A stretch of DNA of 64,000 bases from Alphaproteobacteria bacterium (GTDB taxonomy: Bacteria; Pseudomonadota; Alphaproteobacteria; Sphingomonadales; Sphingomonadaceae), in NCBI GenBank assembly GCA_030426245.1, contig JAUHYZ010000002.1:1-64000 (forward strand), in the 5' to 3' direction. The notes beneath the pieces are model-generated. The model did not search any database. It was not told the origin of the DNA and worked only from the letters and a program-made list of their open reading frames with translations. Positions 40,339-50,438 of this stretch are shown here, piece by piece. Both the position numbers and the translations under genes were made by a program. Numbering within the stretch: position 1 is the first letter of the stretch; the number at the start of each line of letters is the position of its first letter.

Positions 40339-42636
40339 TCAGAAGTTGCGGCGAACCGTCGCGTAGAATTCACGCGGACGGCCAACAACAGCTTGGCCCC
40401 GCCCATTGATCGACGATGTTTCGAATATGTTATTGAAATAATATTCGTCGGTCAGGTTGGTGACACCGGCAACGAATTCCCAATCACCGTTGCCCGACTT
40501 GTAGGTTATATTCGCGTTGAGCAAGGTGCGCCCTTCGATGAAGTTGGCCGCCTTGTTGTCGGGGTCGGTGAAGATATCATCCCGGTAATCGGCATAGATC
40601 TGCGGGGTAATCGTCCCGTCATTGCCGAGCAGGAACTCATAGGCCAGACTTGCCGACCACTTCCATTTCGGCGTGAACGGGGGCACGTAGTCCGCAGTGT
40701 AGCCGGAAGCTGTCGCATTGGCATCGAGCCTGGTATATTCGAAATCGAGATAGCTTACCGAACCCGAAAGGGTCAGACCGTCTACCGGCTCGATCGTTGT
40801 TTCGGCTTCGATGCCCTTGATCTCGGCGTCTCCAGCATTGAACGGTGCGGCCGAGAAGGGGAAGAAGTCGGGATCGCCCGGGGCGCCGGGGAAACCATTG
40901 GCATCGATCAGAATGATGTCGGAATAGTTGTTCCAGAAACCTGCGACGTTCAGACGAACGCGCCGATCCAGCAAGTCGCTCTTGAAACCGATTTCGTAAG
41001 CGTTGACCCGCTCGGGTTGGAACGGCTCGACCTGACCGGGGGTAAATGGACGCGGATTGATGCCGCCGCCCTTATAGCCTGTCGAGAAGCTCGCATATGC
41101 CAGCAGCGCGTCGGAGAAGCGATAGTCGACACCAAGCCTGTAGTCGGTCGAGCTGCCGGAATATTCACCCTCTGCGCCGTCGATCAGCCCAACCGGCGGA
41201 GCCGCGGTTCCGCCGGTCTGCGGATCCTTGCGGGAGAAGACGTAGGTCTTCTTGTCATCCGTGTAGCGGATGCCGCCGGTGACGCTCATGTTCTCGATCG
41301 GATGAGCGATCAGATGCGCGAAGACGGACTTGCTCTCGCTGTCGACGGGGTCGTTCTGGACGTGGTTCAACGTCGGGAATGAATAGACCCGTCCGCCGAC
41401 ATAGCCACTGCTTTCGAAGTAGAAGCCGCCGATCGTGTATTCCAGCATGCCGTCACCGAATTCGCCATTGAGGCGCAGTTCCTGAGTGAACTGATCGTAG
41501 GGCTGGTGGCCTGTTGTCAGAGCAATCCCGAGCGGTGAACCGTCGCCGTCGAGAACGTAATTGCCCTCGAGATCCAGATAGGCGGTGATCGAGGTGAGCT
41601 TCAAATTGTCGGCGAGATCGATGTCGATCTGGCCGGAGATCGAGGCGGAGTCGGTTTCCGTCAGCGGCTCTTCCACATAGCCTTGCTGAGGCACCGCGAA
41701 CGTGCCGTAAAAGACATAGTCGCCCGAAGTGACATACCGGCTGTCGTAAGGGGTTTCGAGGCCAGGATCGGAGGGCGGCGCAACAAGCGTTTCTACGGTG
41801 GCCGGCGATTGCGAATTATCGCGGATTAACGTCCCGATCAGGTTGATCTCGATATTGTCGCTCGGCACCGCGCGCAGAGCGGCACGGACGCCGGAGGTTT
41901 CGATCCCGCCCAATGTACCGAGGATGCAATCGCCGTCATTGTCGATAACGGGAAGGGAGCCGGCCTGGGTCGGATTGGCACAAGCGAAATCCACTCTATC
42001 GACATGGCCGTCGCGGCGCTTGGAGAAGGCCGAAACGCGCATGAACAGATTGTCGGTGATACCGAGGTCGAACGAACCGCGCACGTCGATACGCTCGAAG
42101 CTGCCATAGGTGGCCGAGACATAGCCTTCGCCCGTACCTTCCGGCTTGCGTGAATAGAGCTTGATAGCGCCGCCGATCGAGTTCTTGCCGGCGAGCGTGC
42201 CTTGCGGACCACGAAGCACTTCCACCCGGTCAAGGTCGAGCAGGTCGAACTGCGAACCTACCAGCACGCCATGGTAGACGTCGTCCACATACATTCCGAC
42301 GCCGGGTTCAAGCGCGAAGTTGGTGTCATACTGGCCGATGCCGCGAATATAGGCGGCAACGCCGGTGCCGTATGCGCTGGAACCTTGCTGAAGCGTGACG
42401 TTCGGGGCGGTGTTGGCGACCTCGACGACACTGTCTGCAGCCTTGTTTGCAAGCTCTTCACCAGTAATCGCGGTGATTGCGATCGGCGTGTCCTGCAGGT
42501 TCTGCTCGCGGAATTGTGCGGTAACGACAATTTCCTGCGCCGCAGCCGGCACAGCGCCGGCTATCGCGGCAATTGATGTGCCGATCGCAAGTGTTTTTGA
42601 GAATGTACGGGTTGAATGGATGAATGCTCGAGTCAA
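40339..42636 (-). CDS. TonB-dependent outer-membrane receptor
   Basis: A 765-residue receptor: Sec signal peptide ending AGAVPAAAQ, TonB-box-like EIVVTAQFREQ, plug domain with RGIGQYDTNFALEPGVG, VEVLRGPQGTLAGKNSIGGAI, then a 22-strand-type barrel ending in Phe. The TTG start has GGAGG seven bases upstream. It should take up a large or scarce substrate across the outer membrane with TonB energy; the plug resembles the second receptor at 55831 (same GVGQY and GPQGTL segments), so both may handle related compounds. It is divergent from the formaldehyde dehydrogenase gene. Confidence 0.9.
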   Translation of the reverse strand: MTRAFIHSTRTFSKTLAIGTSIAAIAGAVPAAAQEIVVTAQFREQNLQDTPIAITAITGEELANKAADSVVEVANTAPNVTLQQGSSAYGTGVAAYIRGIGQYDTNFALEPGVGMYVDDVYHGVLVGSQFDLLDLDRVEVLRGPQGTLAGKNSIGGAIKLYSRKPEGTGEGYVSATYGSFERIDVRGSFDLGITDNLFMRVSAFSKRRDGHVDRVDFACANPTQAGSLPVIDNDGDCILGTLGGIETSGVRAALRAVPSDNIEINLIGTLIRDNSQSPATVETLVAPPSDPGLETPYDSRYVTSGDYVFYGTFAVPQQGYVEEPLTETDSASISGQIDIDLADNLKLTSITAYLDLEGNYVLDGDGSPLGIALTTGHQPYDQFTQELRLNGEFGDGMLEYTIGGFYFESSGYVGGRVYSFPTLNHVQNDPVDSESKSVFAHLIAHPIENMSVTGGIRYTDDKKTYVFSRKDPQTGGTAAPPVGLIDGAEGEYSGSSTDYRLGVDYRFSDALLAYASFSTGYKGGGINPRPFTPGQVEPFQPERVNAYEIGFKSDLLDRRVRLNVAGFWNNYSDIILIDANGFPGAPGDPDFFPFSAAPFNAGDAEIKGIEAETTIEPVDGLTLSGSVSYLDFEYTRLDANATASGYTADYVPPFTPKWKWSASLAYEFLLGNDGTITPQIYADYRDDIFTDPDNKAANFIEGRTLLNANITYKSGNGDWEFVAGVTNLTDEYYFNNIFETSSINGRGQAVVGRPREFYATVRRNF

Positions 42637-42717
42637 CGAATTGCCTCCCTATGCTCGATTTGTTATGCCTGGATCGTATATTGATTTCGTATACCGATTG
42701 ACAAGAGTGTAGTTTCT

Positions 42718-42730
42718 TTGGTTAGGCAAA
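42718..42730. promoter_or_regulatory. operator A site (minus orientation)
   Basis: On the minus strand TTTG-CCTAA-CCAA. It lies between the divergent TonB receptor and formaldehyde dehydrogenase genes; a GTATACGAAAT element lies at 42684-42694. Confidence 0.5.
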
Positions 42731-42779
42731 ATTCGAAACGACGGGCTTCCGACCTGTCCTTTTTTCCGACAAGAACTGG

Positions 42780-43904
<1,125 letters not shown>

Positions 43905-43905
43905 C

Positions 43906-44223
43906 GTGGCCAGCGTTTTCATCACGACACGCGACGGATCGGAGCGCGAACTTCCGCTCGAGCCGGGATTGAGCCTCATGGAAGTGATCCGCGATGCCGG
44001 GATCGACGAATTGCTGGCGCTGTGTGGCGGCTGCCTGTCTTGCGCCACCTGCCATGTGCACGTCGATCCCGCGTTTGCCGACAAGTTGCCTCCGATCAGC
44101 GAAGACGAGGCCGACTTGCTCGACAGCTCGGATCATCGTGACGAGAATTCCCGGCTGTCCTGCCAGATCGCGCTTTCCGAAGAGCTGGATGGACTGAAAG
44201 CGAGGATCGCCGAAGAGGACTGA
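43906..44223 (+). CDS. 2Fe-2S ferredoxin (adrenodoxin/putidaredoxin type)
   Basis: A 105-residue ferredoxin. Cluster ligands C-x5-C-x2-C in [14 protein letters not shown], with an additional Cys in the loop, and the fourth Cys in SRLSCQIA. Size and [14 protein letters not shown] layout match ferredoxins that feed dicamba-demethylase-type Rieske oxygenases and P450s. GTG starts one base after the frmA stop, so it is coupled. It probably supplies electrons to the oxygenases at 29903 and 35444; a ferredoxin reductase is not in the window. Confidence 0.9.
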   Translation: MASVFITTRDGSERELPLEPGLSLMEVIRDAGIDELLALCGGCLSCATCHVHVDPAFADKLPPISEDEADLLDSSDHRDENSRLSCQIALSEELDGLKARIAEED

Positions 44224-44279
44224 TCGTGGCCTGATCGCGCTACCGATTGCGAGCATATGAAATAGGAAAGCGGTGCCGT

Positions 44280-44303
44280 GCGATTGCCTGCATCGCTTTT
44301 TTT
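44280..44303 (+). terminator. probable terminator after frmA-ferredoxin
   Basis: GCGAT and ATCGC form a short stem followed by seven T residues, 57 bases past the ferredoxin stop. Confidence 0.55.
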
Positions 44304-44334
44304 GCCCGCCTTTTGCCTGCTGTTTGGAACGGTT

Positions 44335-45693
44335 TTAGGCGTTTCGTTGGCGGGCTTCTGCCATTGCGGCCCAGCAATTCCGGTAGGCTATCCAGCAGAG
44401 CAACAATCCCAGTGGCGCGAGGATAGCCGCGGAAATCGCCATCGAGCTGGCAATCATCGCTTCGTCCTGGAAGATTCGGTCGGTGAGCAACGCGACGAAG
44501 AGGGGCCCCAGTCCGTTGCCCAGCAGGTTCATGATCGCGATGTAGAAGGCAGTTACGGTTCCGCGCATGCGACCAGGGGTGACGAGCTGCATCGCCGTAT
44601 TTCCGGGGCTCGTTCCCGCTGCACCGAAGAACAGGCTGGCCGCCTGCATGGTGAGAGCAAGCTCGGCTGTGGGCATAAGCGGGAACAGGATGGCGAAAGG
44701 CAGCAACGCTGCAATCGCCATCATGAGTACCAAAGCATTGGCATTGTCATGCCCCCGAGCCGTGAGCTTGTCTGCCAGCCACCCCCCGGCAAGCAGGCCC
44801 AGAGGCATCATGCTGAGCGAAATAAGGCCGAGATAGAGGCCGGGGACGCCGGTCTCCCAGCCGAATTTTCTCTCCAGCAGGGCCGGGCTCCAGATCGCGG
44901 CGCCGAAGGACAGCATGGCCTTGATCGTTATGCCCAGGATCAAGGGGAAATAGACCCAGCGCCAGCGAAGCATGAAACGGATGACGTCCATCAGGCTCGG
45001 CACAACCTGGCCGCTCCCAAGCTCATTCTTCCGGGGAGGTTCAGGCACGGTTGTCACGAAGATGATGGCCCACAGGATGCCGGGTAGCCCCAGGATCATG
45101 AAAGTCAGCTGCCAGGGCTTTAGGCCGCCCAAAAGCGGTATGCCCTCGAACGGTGCCGTCGAAAGCCAGACGATCAGCGATCCGCCGACGAAGAAGGCGA
45201 AGCCTTGCCCGCCGACATTGCCGAGATTGATCACCGCGATCGCTCTGGCGAGCTTCTCCCTGGGGAAGAGGTCTGTGACGAGGGAATAGGTTGAGGGTGT
45301 ATTGCAGCTCTCGCCAATTCCAAGGCCGATGCGGGCAAGGGCGAGCTGAGCGAAATTCTGCGCTAGGCCGCAGGCCATCGTCATCAGGCTCCAGAAGCCA
45401 ACGCCAATACCGATGATCCACTTGCGCGATCCCCTGTCGACCAGCCGGGAAATCGGAATGCCGGCGATCGCATAGAAGATCACAAAGGCGAAGCCGATCA
45501 GCAGGCTGATCTGTGTGTCGGTCAGCCCGAGGTCCCGCTTGATCGGCGTGACCAGCAGAGCCATGATCTGGCGATCCAGGAAATTGAACATGAATGTTAT
45601 GGCGAGCGCGATGAGGATCCAGGCGCTTTTCGCGCTGGATTGAACGTCTGCCGCATTCCGATCGGATGAACTGCCTAGCCTGGATTGTGCCAT
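44335..45693 (-). CDS. MFS transporter, spinster-like subgroup
   Basis: A 452-residue 12-helix carrier with FNFLDRQIMALLVTPIKRDLG at helix 1, RLVDRGSRKWI in loop 2-3 and GIGESCNTPSTYSLVTDLF. ATG at 45693 is chosen by alignment with the other two spinster-like carriers; ATG at 45720 is possible. It is divergent from the LigK-like aldolase (45940), with an operator-like site between. Import of an organic acid metabolised through that aldolase is a reasonable guess. Confidence 0.86.
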   Translation of the reverse strand: MAQSRLGSSSDRNAADVQSSAKSAWILIALAITFMFNFLDRQIMALLVTPIKRDLGLTDTQISLLIGFAFVIFYAIAGIPISRLVDRGSRKWIIGIGVGFWSLMTMACGLAQNFAQLALARIGLGIGESCNTPSTYSLVTDLFPREKLARAIAVINLGNVGGQGFAFFVGGSLIVWLSTAPFEGIPLLGGLKPWQLTFMILGLPGILWAIIFVTTVPEPPRKNELGSGQVVPSLMDVIRFMLRWRWVYFPLILGITIKAMLSFGAAIWSPALLERKFGWETGVPGLYLGLISLSMMPLGLLAGGWLADKLTARGHDNANALVLMMAIAALLPFAILFPLMPTAELALTMQAASLFFGAAGTSPGNTAMQLVTPGRMRGTVTAFYIAIMNLLGNGLGPLFVALLTDRIFQDEAMIASSMAISAAILAPLGLLLCWIAYRNCWAAMAEARQRNA

Positions 45694-45802
45694 CGGCCGC
45701 TTTCCCCCCTTTCGCCCCATAGCCCCGCCAGCAGTGCGATACGCCCGGCACGTCCCCCAAATTAATCCAGGGCGCTCTATCCGCTTTGCTGTGCGGCTCT
45801 AT

Positions 45803-45815
45803 TAGGTTAGGCAAA
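45803..45815. promoter_or_regulatory. operator A site (minus orientation)
   Basis: On the minus strand TTTG-CCTAA-CCTA, within the 246-base region between the divergent MFS and LigK-like genes. The rest of that region shows nothing else clear. Confidence 0.48.
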
Positions 45816-45939
45816 ATGATATTCAATCGAAAAGGTGCGCATTTGATCGGCCGCCTCAAGGCCACTATCGAAGGCGCGCAAGGTTACCGCAGTCATCCGG
45901 CGGCTTGACCAAATATCTGTGAAACGAGGAAGTTGAACA

Positions 45940-46617
45940 ATGTCTACAGGAACGGTGGTTCAGAAGATCGAACGAGCGGAACAAAGCGTAATCTCAGGGC
46001 TTGCAGAGCTTGGCGTTGCCACCGTCCACGAAGCACAGGGCCGCACCGGACTGCTCGCCAGTTACATGCGGCCGATTTACCGCCGCGCACGCATTGCCGG
46101 GTCGGCGGTCACAGTCTCCGTTCCTCCCGGCGACAACTGGACGATTCATGTCGCGCTTGAACAGCTTTCCGAAGGAGACGTCTTGGTGGTTGCACCGACG
46201 TCACCGTGCAGCGACGGCTATTTTGGCGATCTGCTGGCCGTTTCCTCGATGACCAAGGGCTGCCGCGGATTGGTGATCGATGCCGGCGTGCGCGATACGC
46301 GGGAGTTGGAGGATATGGGCTTCCCCGTCTGGTCCAAGGCAGTCTTTTCCCAAGGTACGATCAAAGCAAGCCTGGGTTCGGTCAATTTGCCGATATCCTG
46401 CGCCGGAACCGAGGTGGTGCCTGGCGACATTATCGTTGCGGACGATGATGGCGTCTGCGTGGTCAAACGCGAAAACGCGCCCACCGTGCTCGAAGCCGCG
46501 CGCAAGCGGGAAGCAATGGAAGAGGAGAAGCGGACCTTGCTGGCAGCAGGCGAAGCCAGCCTGGATGTCTTCAATCTGCGAGACAGATTGGCCGACCACG
46601 GCATCAACTATATTTAA
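45940..46617 (+). CDS. ligK: 4-carboxy-4-hydroxy-2-oxoadipate aldolase / oxaloacetate decarboxylase (LigK/GalC-like)
   Basis: A 225-residue RraA-fold protein that fits the CHA aldolase group along its length: [53 protein letters not shown] with the Arg-Asp pair, and [10 protein letters not shown]. The group cleaves 4-carboxy-4-hydroxy-2-oxoadipate to pyruvate and oxaloacetate, and decarboxylates oxaloacetate, in the protocatechuate 4,5-cleavage and gallate pathways. It is much closer to this group than the two RraA proteins at 17250 and 17911. It is transcribed alone, so its hydratase partner would be the LigJ-like protein at 18573. Confidence 0.85.
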   Translation: MSTGTVVQKIERAEQSVISGLAELGVATVHEAQGRTGLLASYMRPIYRRARIAGSAVTVSVPPGDNWTIHVALEQLSEGDVLVVAPTSPCSDGYFGDLLAVSSMTKGCRGLVIDAGVRDTRELEDMGFPVWSKAVFSQGTIKASLGSVNLPISCAGTEVVPGDIIVADDDGVCVVKRENAPTVLEAARKREAMEEEKRTLLAAGEASLDVFNLRDRLADHGINYI

Positions 46618-46634
46618 GCTCAGGCCGCGTTCGG

Positions 46635-46685
46635 CCATTCCAATTCTCCCTTGCGTCCGCACCGAAGCGGAACGCAGGGGAATGG
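46635..46685. terminator. long imperfect hairpin between convergent genes
   Basis: CCATTCC (46635-46641) pairs with GGAATGG (46679-46685), and inner TTGCGTCCGC pairs with GCGGAACGCA with one slip. It lies between the LigK-like and SnoaL-like genes; a T-run is not obvious. Confidence 0.5.
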
Positions 46686-46689
46686 GGCT

Positions 46690-47115
46690 TCACCACATCG
46701 TATGCGGGTTGTCATTCGTGGTTTCCGGGACGGCCTGGAAGACGTCCCAATGTTCAACCACCATTCCGTCAACCACGCGGAACACATCGATATACATCGT
46801 TCCGCGATCTTCCTTGTTGCGGAATATGTGGTGCATCGTGACAACGTACTCACCGCTTGCGAAGCGCCGGTCGACAATATCGACCAGTTCCTCATTGGGG
46901 TTGTCGTCCTTGTCCCAGCCTTCATTGACCATGTATTCGTAAAGCCCCTGTTTGCCGCCGCCGCGGACAGTTGGGTCGTGCTCGACGAAATCGTCCGAGA
47001 TGAACCGGTCGATGGCTTCCTTGGCTCGATGCTCCATGATCAGCGTATCCAGAATCTCGATGACTTCGAGCGGATCTTTCGGGTGCCGACTGGTGTCAAT
47101 CTTTCTGTCTTCCAT
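46690..47115 (-). CDS. SnoaL/NTF2-like protein
   Basis: A 141-residue single-domain SnoaL-like protein without a signal peptide: SDDFVEHDPTVRGGGKQGLYEY in the middle and VVEHWDVFQAVP at the end, the same signature as in most of its relatives here. ATG at 47115 has GAGAGGA five bases upstream; the longer frame start lacks one. The D-x-VEHxP segment with the late HWD is the pocket pattern of this subfamily. Isomerase, cyclase or hydrolase activity is possible. It is divergent from two more SnoaL genes. Confidence 0.8.
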   Translation of the reverse strand: MEDRKIDTSRHPKDPLEVIEILDTLIMEHRAKEAIDRFISDDFVEHDPTVRGGGKQGLYEYMVNEGWDKDDNPNEELVDIVDRRFASGEYVVTMHHIFRNKEDRGTMYIDVFRVVDGMVVEHWDVFQAVPETTNDNPHTMW

Positions 47116-47152
47116 GCTTGTCCTCTCGTTTTCGTCAGTATGTTCTGACACG

Positions 47153-47165
47153 ATTGCCTAACAAA
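47153..47165. promoter_or_regulatory. operator A site
   Basis: ATTG-CCTAA-CAAA, 38 bases upstream of the minus-strand SnoaL start, and only 20 bases from the first TetR-type palindrome. Confidence 0.58.
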
Positions 47166-47184
47166 TTAAATCAAGTTATCGGTT

Positions 47185-47202
47185 CCAAACCGAAAAGTTT
47201 GG
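47185..47202. promoter_or_regulatory. operator B site 1 (TetR-type palindrome)
   Basis: CCAAAC-CGAAAA-GTTTGG: perfect six-base inverted arms with a six-base spacer. It lies about 100 bases upstream of the plus-strand SnoaL gene and opens the set of five such sites. Confidence 0.7.
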
Positions 47203-47300
47203 CACTGCGGGCCGGCGCCCTTGTGAGGCGCATAAGCAGGAGCTGAAAGATCCAATGCCCGCTGCGGCGGGCGAATGTGGACCGGAGCGGGAGAGCAGAG

Positions 47301-47714
47301 TTGGCTGAAACTGGAAACGACACACCAGAGGAGAAGCGCAACAAGCAGCTTGCGCTCGATATGTGGCAAGCGGTGATTGTTGACTACAAGCCGGAGGCCG
47401 TACTGAAATACATCTCGCCGGATTATTTGCAGCACAATCCGGCCGTGCCGCCAGGGCGCGAATTCCTGTATGAAGCGGTAAAAGATCTGGCCGCGGAAAA
47501 GGCCAAATCGCCCGATGCCGTGCCGCACACAACCAAGCGGTTGATCCACGCTTTTGCCGATGGAGACCTGGTTACACTCGTCTGGGATCTCGACGTTCCC
47601 GAGCCTGACAAGCCCGGCCAAACCTATATCGGTTATTCATTCGACATGTTCCGTTTCGAAGACGGAATGATTGTCGAGCATTGGGACGATGTTCGCAAAG
47701 GTCAACCGCATTGA
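47301..47714 (+). CDS. SnoaL/NTF2-like protein
   Basis: A 137-residue SnoaL-like protein: YISPDYLQHNPAVPPG in the middle and MIVEHWDDVRKGQPH at the end, where Asp replaces Val of the usual HWDV. TTG at 47301 is preferred because GGGAG lies seven bases upstream; GTG at 47277 has none. It has no signal peptide. It is followed 77 bases later by a secreted SnoaL-like gene. Function unknown beyond the fold. Confidence 0.78.
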   Translation: MAETGNDTPEEKRNKQLALDMWQAVIVDYKPEAVLKYISPDYLQHNPAVPPGREFLYEAVKDLAAEKAKSPDAVPHTTKRLIHAFADGDLVTLVWDLDVPEPDKPGQTYIGYSFDMFRFEDGMIVEHWDDVRKGQPH

Positions 47715-47791
47715 TGGCAGGACTGGGCAAGTCCCGCTTCTGCAGTGCAGGCGAATTTTATAATAATTTTCAGATATTTGGGAGAGAAGTT

Positions 47792-48340
47792 TTGCCGCAT
47801 ATGATTACAGGCAGGAAATGGTGTTCCAAGGCGCTGCTGACGGCAGCCGCGCTGGCCGTTCTTGCTCCGTCACAGTCTCTAATGGCTCGTAGCGCACCGC
47901 TCAGCCAGGAAGATCTGCTCGATCGCATCCAGGTCGAGGATATGATGACCGAATATTATGCGCTGCTCACGGAGAATGTGCGCCACGATATCGGAGAATA
48001 CTTCACCGAAGACGCTGTCCTGCAGGTCAATACCGCTCGTTTCGAAGGCCGGGAAGCGATCCGCAGCCTGTATACGACGGAGACGGATCCCCGCATTCTC
48101 AAAGACAGCACCTATCACATCACCCTGTCGAACCCGCGCATTGAGATTGACGGCAACACGGCCCGAATGCGCACGGTGTGGACGGGATATATCTCCGATA
48201 ACGTATATACCGCCCCAAGGCTGGTGGAGCAGGGGACCGAAGAAACAACCTTCGAGAAGCAAGATGGCGTCTGGATGATCACCAGCCGCACTATCATCAA
48301 CCAAGGCGGCATGCCGACTTTCGTGACCGGCGAGCTTTGA
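47792..48340 (+). CDS. exported SnoaL-like protein
   Basis: A 182-residue protein with a signal peptide (KALLTAAALAVLAPSQSLMA) and one SnoaL-like domain: IQVEDMMTEYYALLTENV, YFTEDAVLQVNTARFEGREA and a C-terminal strand WMITSRTIINQGG. This is the SnoaL_4 pattern seen in dehydratase/isomerase-like proteins, distinct from the HWDV group. TTG at 47792 has GGGAG eight bases upstream; ATG at 47801 is an alternative. It is periplasmic and in one run with 47301 and 48395. Confidence 0.75.
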   Translation: MPHMITGRKWCSKALLTAAALAVLAPSQSLMARSAPLSQEDLLDRIQVEDMMTEYYALLTENVRHDIGEYFTEDAVLQVNTARFEGREAIRSLYTTETDPRILKDSTYHITLSNPRIEIDGNTARMRTVWTGYISDNVYTAPRLVEQGTEETTFEKQDGVWMITSRTIINQGGMPTFVTGEL

Positions 48341-48394
48341 CGCCAGGCGCGCGAAGGCGCGCTGGTCAGGAGAGAGTGAAGGAGAGGATTCGTC

Positions 48395-49060
48395 GTGGCG
48401 CAGGCAGCGGAGTCTGAAGGTGCGGGCCGTGCGGCGCGTGGGTTCGTGGTCACATCCTATGTGATCCAGTTCTTTTTCGGCGGTTGGTTCTTTTTCAATG
48501 GCATCAATTACTTTGCCGCCTTCACACCGCCACCGCCAGGGTCATCGCCGCTGTCCCGCGAATTGATCACTGCGCTGGAGAATACCGGGCTTTTTGCAGT
48601 GGTGAAGGCGGTGGAATTGGTGACAGGAGCCGCGTTGCTGGCAAACAGATTCGTGCCTCTGGCTGCGCTTCTGGCTTTTCCGGTCACTTTCGCAATTGCC
48701 TATGTCATGATGGTGATCAATGGTGGCACGGTAGGCATGATTGTCGGTCCGCTGGCTGTCGCATTCAACGGGATTATCGTTCTGGCGAGGCTGGATAGTT
48801 TTCTGCCGGTACTGGCCTATCGAGATCGTGGCCCGGCCGGCGTTACTCTAACGTCACTGATGAAGATCGGAACAGATCCGGTTGCTTCTTACGCACAGGG
48901 TGCCGGGCCGTCACCGGGCCTGCGGCCGATCGTGCATCTCATCGCGATCGTTCTGGGTATTGGCGCTCCGGTCGCCATCGAATTGGGCACCATGGCCTAT
49001 TTCCAGTCGGTCGCGAAGAACTCGATGACCGAAGATGAGAAAGCAGGAGCGATCCGGTAG
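48395..49060 (+). CDS. DoxX-like membrane protein
   Basis: A 221-residue protein with about four hydrophobic segments, paralogous to that at 36561: FFFNGINYFAAFTPPPPG and VKAVELVTGAALLANRFVPL. The GTG start follows AAGGAG by ten bases. It closes the run of SnoaL-like genes from 47301. DoxX-like proteins often accompany redox enzymes but their biochemical role is mostly unknown. Confidence 0.7.
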   Translation: MAQAAESEGAGRAARGFVVTSYVIQFFFGGWFFFNGINYFAAFTPPPPGSSPLSRELITALENTGLFAVVKAVELVTGAALLANRFVPLAALLAFPVTFAIAYVMMVINGGTVGMIVGPLAVAFNGIIVLARLDSFLPVLAYRDRGPAGVTLTSLMKIGTDPVASYAQGAGPSPGLRPIVHLIAIVLGIGAPVAIELGTMAYFQSVAKNSMTEDEKAGAIR

Positions 49061-49083
49061 CGAATGACAGGTTGCGCGGATTG

Positions 49084-49099
49084 CATAAACTTTCGTATT
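49084..49099 (-). promoter_or_regulatory. promoter element C variant
   Basis: Minus strand AATACGAAAGTTTATG, sharing the ATACGAAAGT core with the elements at 19627 and 60543, 14 bases from the second operator B site. Confidence 0.35.
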
Positions 49100-49112
49100 C
49101 AGTTACTCAATT

Positions 49113-49130
49113 CCAAACTAATCGGTTTGG
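49113..49130. promoter_or_regulatory. operator B site 2 (perfect TetR-type palindrome)
   Basis: CCAAAC-TAATCG-GTTTGG, perfect arms, about 110 bases upstream of the OYE-family gene. Confidence 0.72.
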
Positions 49131-49242
49131 GATTTGCGGATTGGCTGGCACCAGTCGCCGCGTCGTTGGAGAGGAGGCAGTGAATGGTCTTGCCTGGTGA
49201 ATTCCACCTCTCGTGCAATTGCGCAGAGGCCAGGCCGCGCCG

Positions 49243-50391
49243 ATGACGCCTGACTTGCTTACGCCGCTGTTCCAGCCATTGGAAGTCAATGGGCTGCGCT
49301 TGCCAAACCGCTTCGTGCTGCCTGCAATGCAGCGTGGCTGGTGTGTGGATGGGGTGCCAGGGGGCCAATTGGCCGACTACTATGTGGAGCGTGTGCGCGG
49401 CGGGGCAGGCCTGATCGTCAGCGAAGCCACTGCAATCGATCATCCCAGTGCAACCGGACAACGGGCCGCTGCAAAGCTGGCGCCGCATACGCAGGACGCA
49501 TGGCGGCGCGTCGTCGGCTCCGTGAAGGATGCTGGCGGGAACATGTTCATGCAGCTCTTCCATGAAGGCTCCCTGAGGCCGGAAGGGATTGAAGGAACGC
49601 TCAGTCCTTCCGGGCTGGCTTACCGGGGGAAAGTCAATGGTCGCGCGGCGAGCAAGGAAGAGCTCGACGAAATATGCGATGCCTATGTTACCGCGGCTCT
49701 TACAGCGCAAAATATGGGCGCGGACGGAGTGGAGATACACTCTGCGCATGGTTTTCTGCTCGATCAATTTTGCTGGCACGAGACAAATCTGCGGGAAGAC
49801 GGGCTGGGCGGCAGCGATCTTGCGCAGCGGCTTGCCTTTCCGCTGGCAGTAGTCCGTGCAGTTCGTTCCGCCGTGGGCCCGGATTTCGTCATCGGATGGC
49901 GCTTTTCCCAGTGGAAAGAAGTCGAGTTCGACGCGAAACTGTTCGCCACTCCCGAGGAGCTTCAATTTGCGATCAACGCATGGGAAGATGCCGGAGTAGA
50001 CCTGTTTCACGCTTCCACGCGCCGTTTTTACATGCCCGAATGGCCTGACAGTGACCTTGGCCTGGCAGGATGGACAACAAAGGTCGGGCACAGCCCGGTC
50101 GTCGCAGTCGGTACCGTAGGGGTGAAAGATCTTCTGTTCGGCCCCGCAGAGGACCCCGATGCGCTCGAACCGCTGGCCAGCATTGGCGAGCTGGCGCGGC
50201 GCTTTTCGCGGGGAGACTTTGCGCTGGTCGCGGTTGGCAGAGCCATGATCGCCGATCCCGATTGGGTCAACAAATTGCGCAATGGCGATTTTGCAGCGAT
50301 CGAGCCCTTCCGCTCAGAGATGTTCGATGTCGACGAAGACATGTGGGACATGAAGCTGGTGCTTGAAGCACTCTCGCGTTTCGCAGCCTGA
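49243..50391 (+). CDS. NADH:flavin oxidoreductase (Old Yellow Enzyme family)
   Basis: A 382-residue FMN barrel: LTPLFQPLEVNGLRLPNRF start, QLFHEGSL, substrate-binding His pair in IHSAHGFLLDQF, FVIGWRFSQWK and VAVGRAMIADPDW at the C-terminal phosphate site. It reduces activated C=C bonds, for example in enones or nitro-olefins, with NAD(P)H. ATG at 49243 fits the family start; GTG at 49213 is possible. It is the first gene of an operon with two NmrA-like genes and follows operator B site 2. Confidence 0.88.
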   Translation: MTPDLLTPLFQPLEVNGLRLPNRFVLPAMQRGWCVDGVPGGQLADYYVERVRGGAGLIVSEATAIDHPSATGQRAAAKLAPHTQDAWRRVVGSVKDAGGNMFMQLFHEGSLRPEGIEGTLSPSGLAYRGKVNGRAASKEELDEICDAYVTAALTAQNMGADGVEIHSAHGFLLDQFCWHETNLREDGLGGSDLAQRLAFPLAVVRAVRSAVGPDFVIGWRFSQWKEVEFDAKLFATPEELQFAINAWEDAGVDLFHASTRRFYMPEWPDSDLGLAGWTTKVGHSPVVAVGTVGVKDLLFGPAEDPDALEPLASIGELARRFSRGDFALVAVGRAMIADPDWVNKLRNGDFAAIEPFRSEMFDVDEDMWDMKLVLEALSRFAA

Positions 50392-50438
50392 AAGGTCCTT
50401 TGCTGCCGGTTATCAGCACAGGCCGGGGAAGTTGAATT

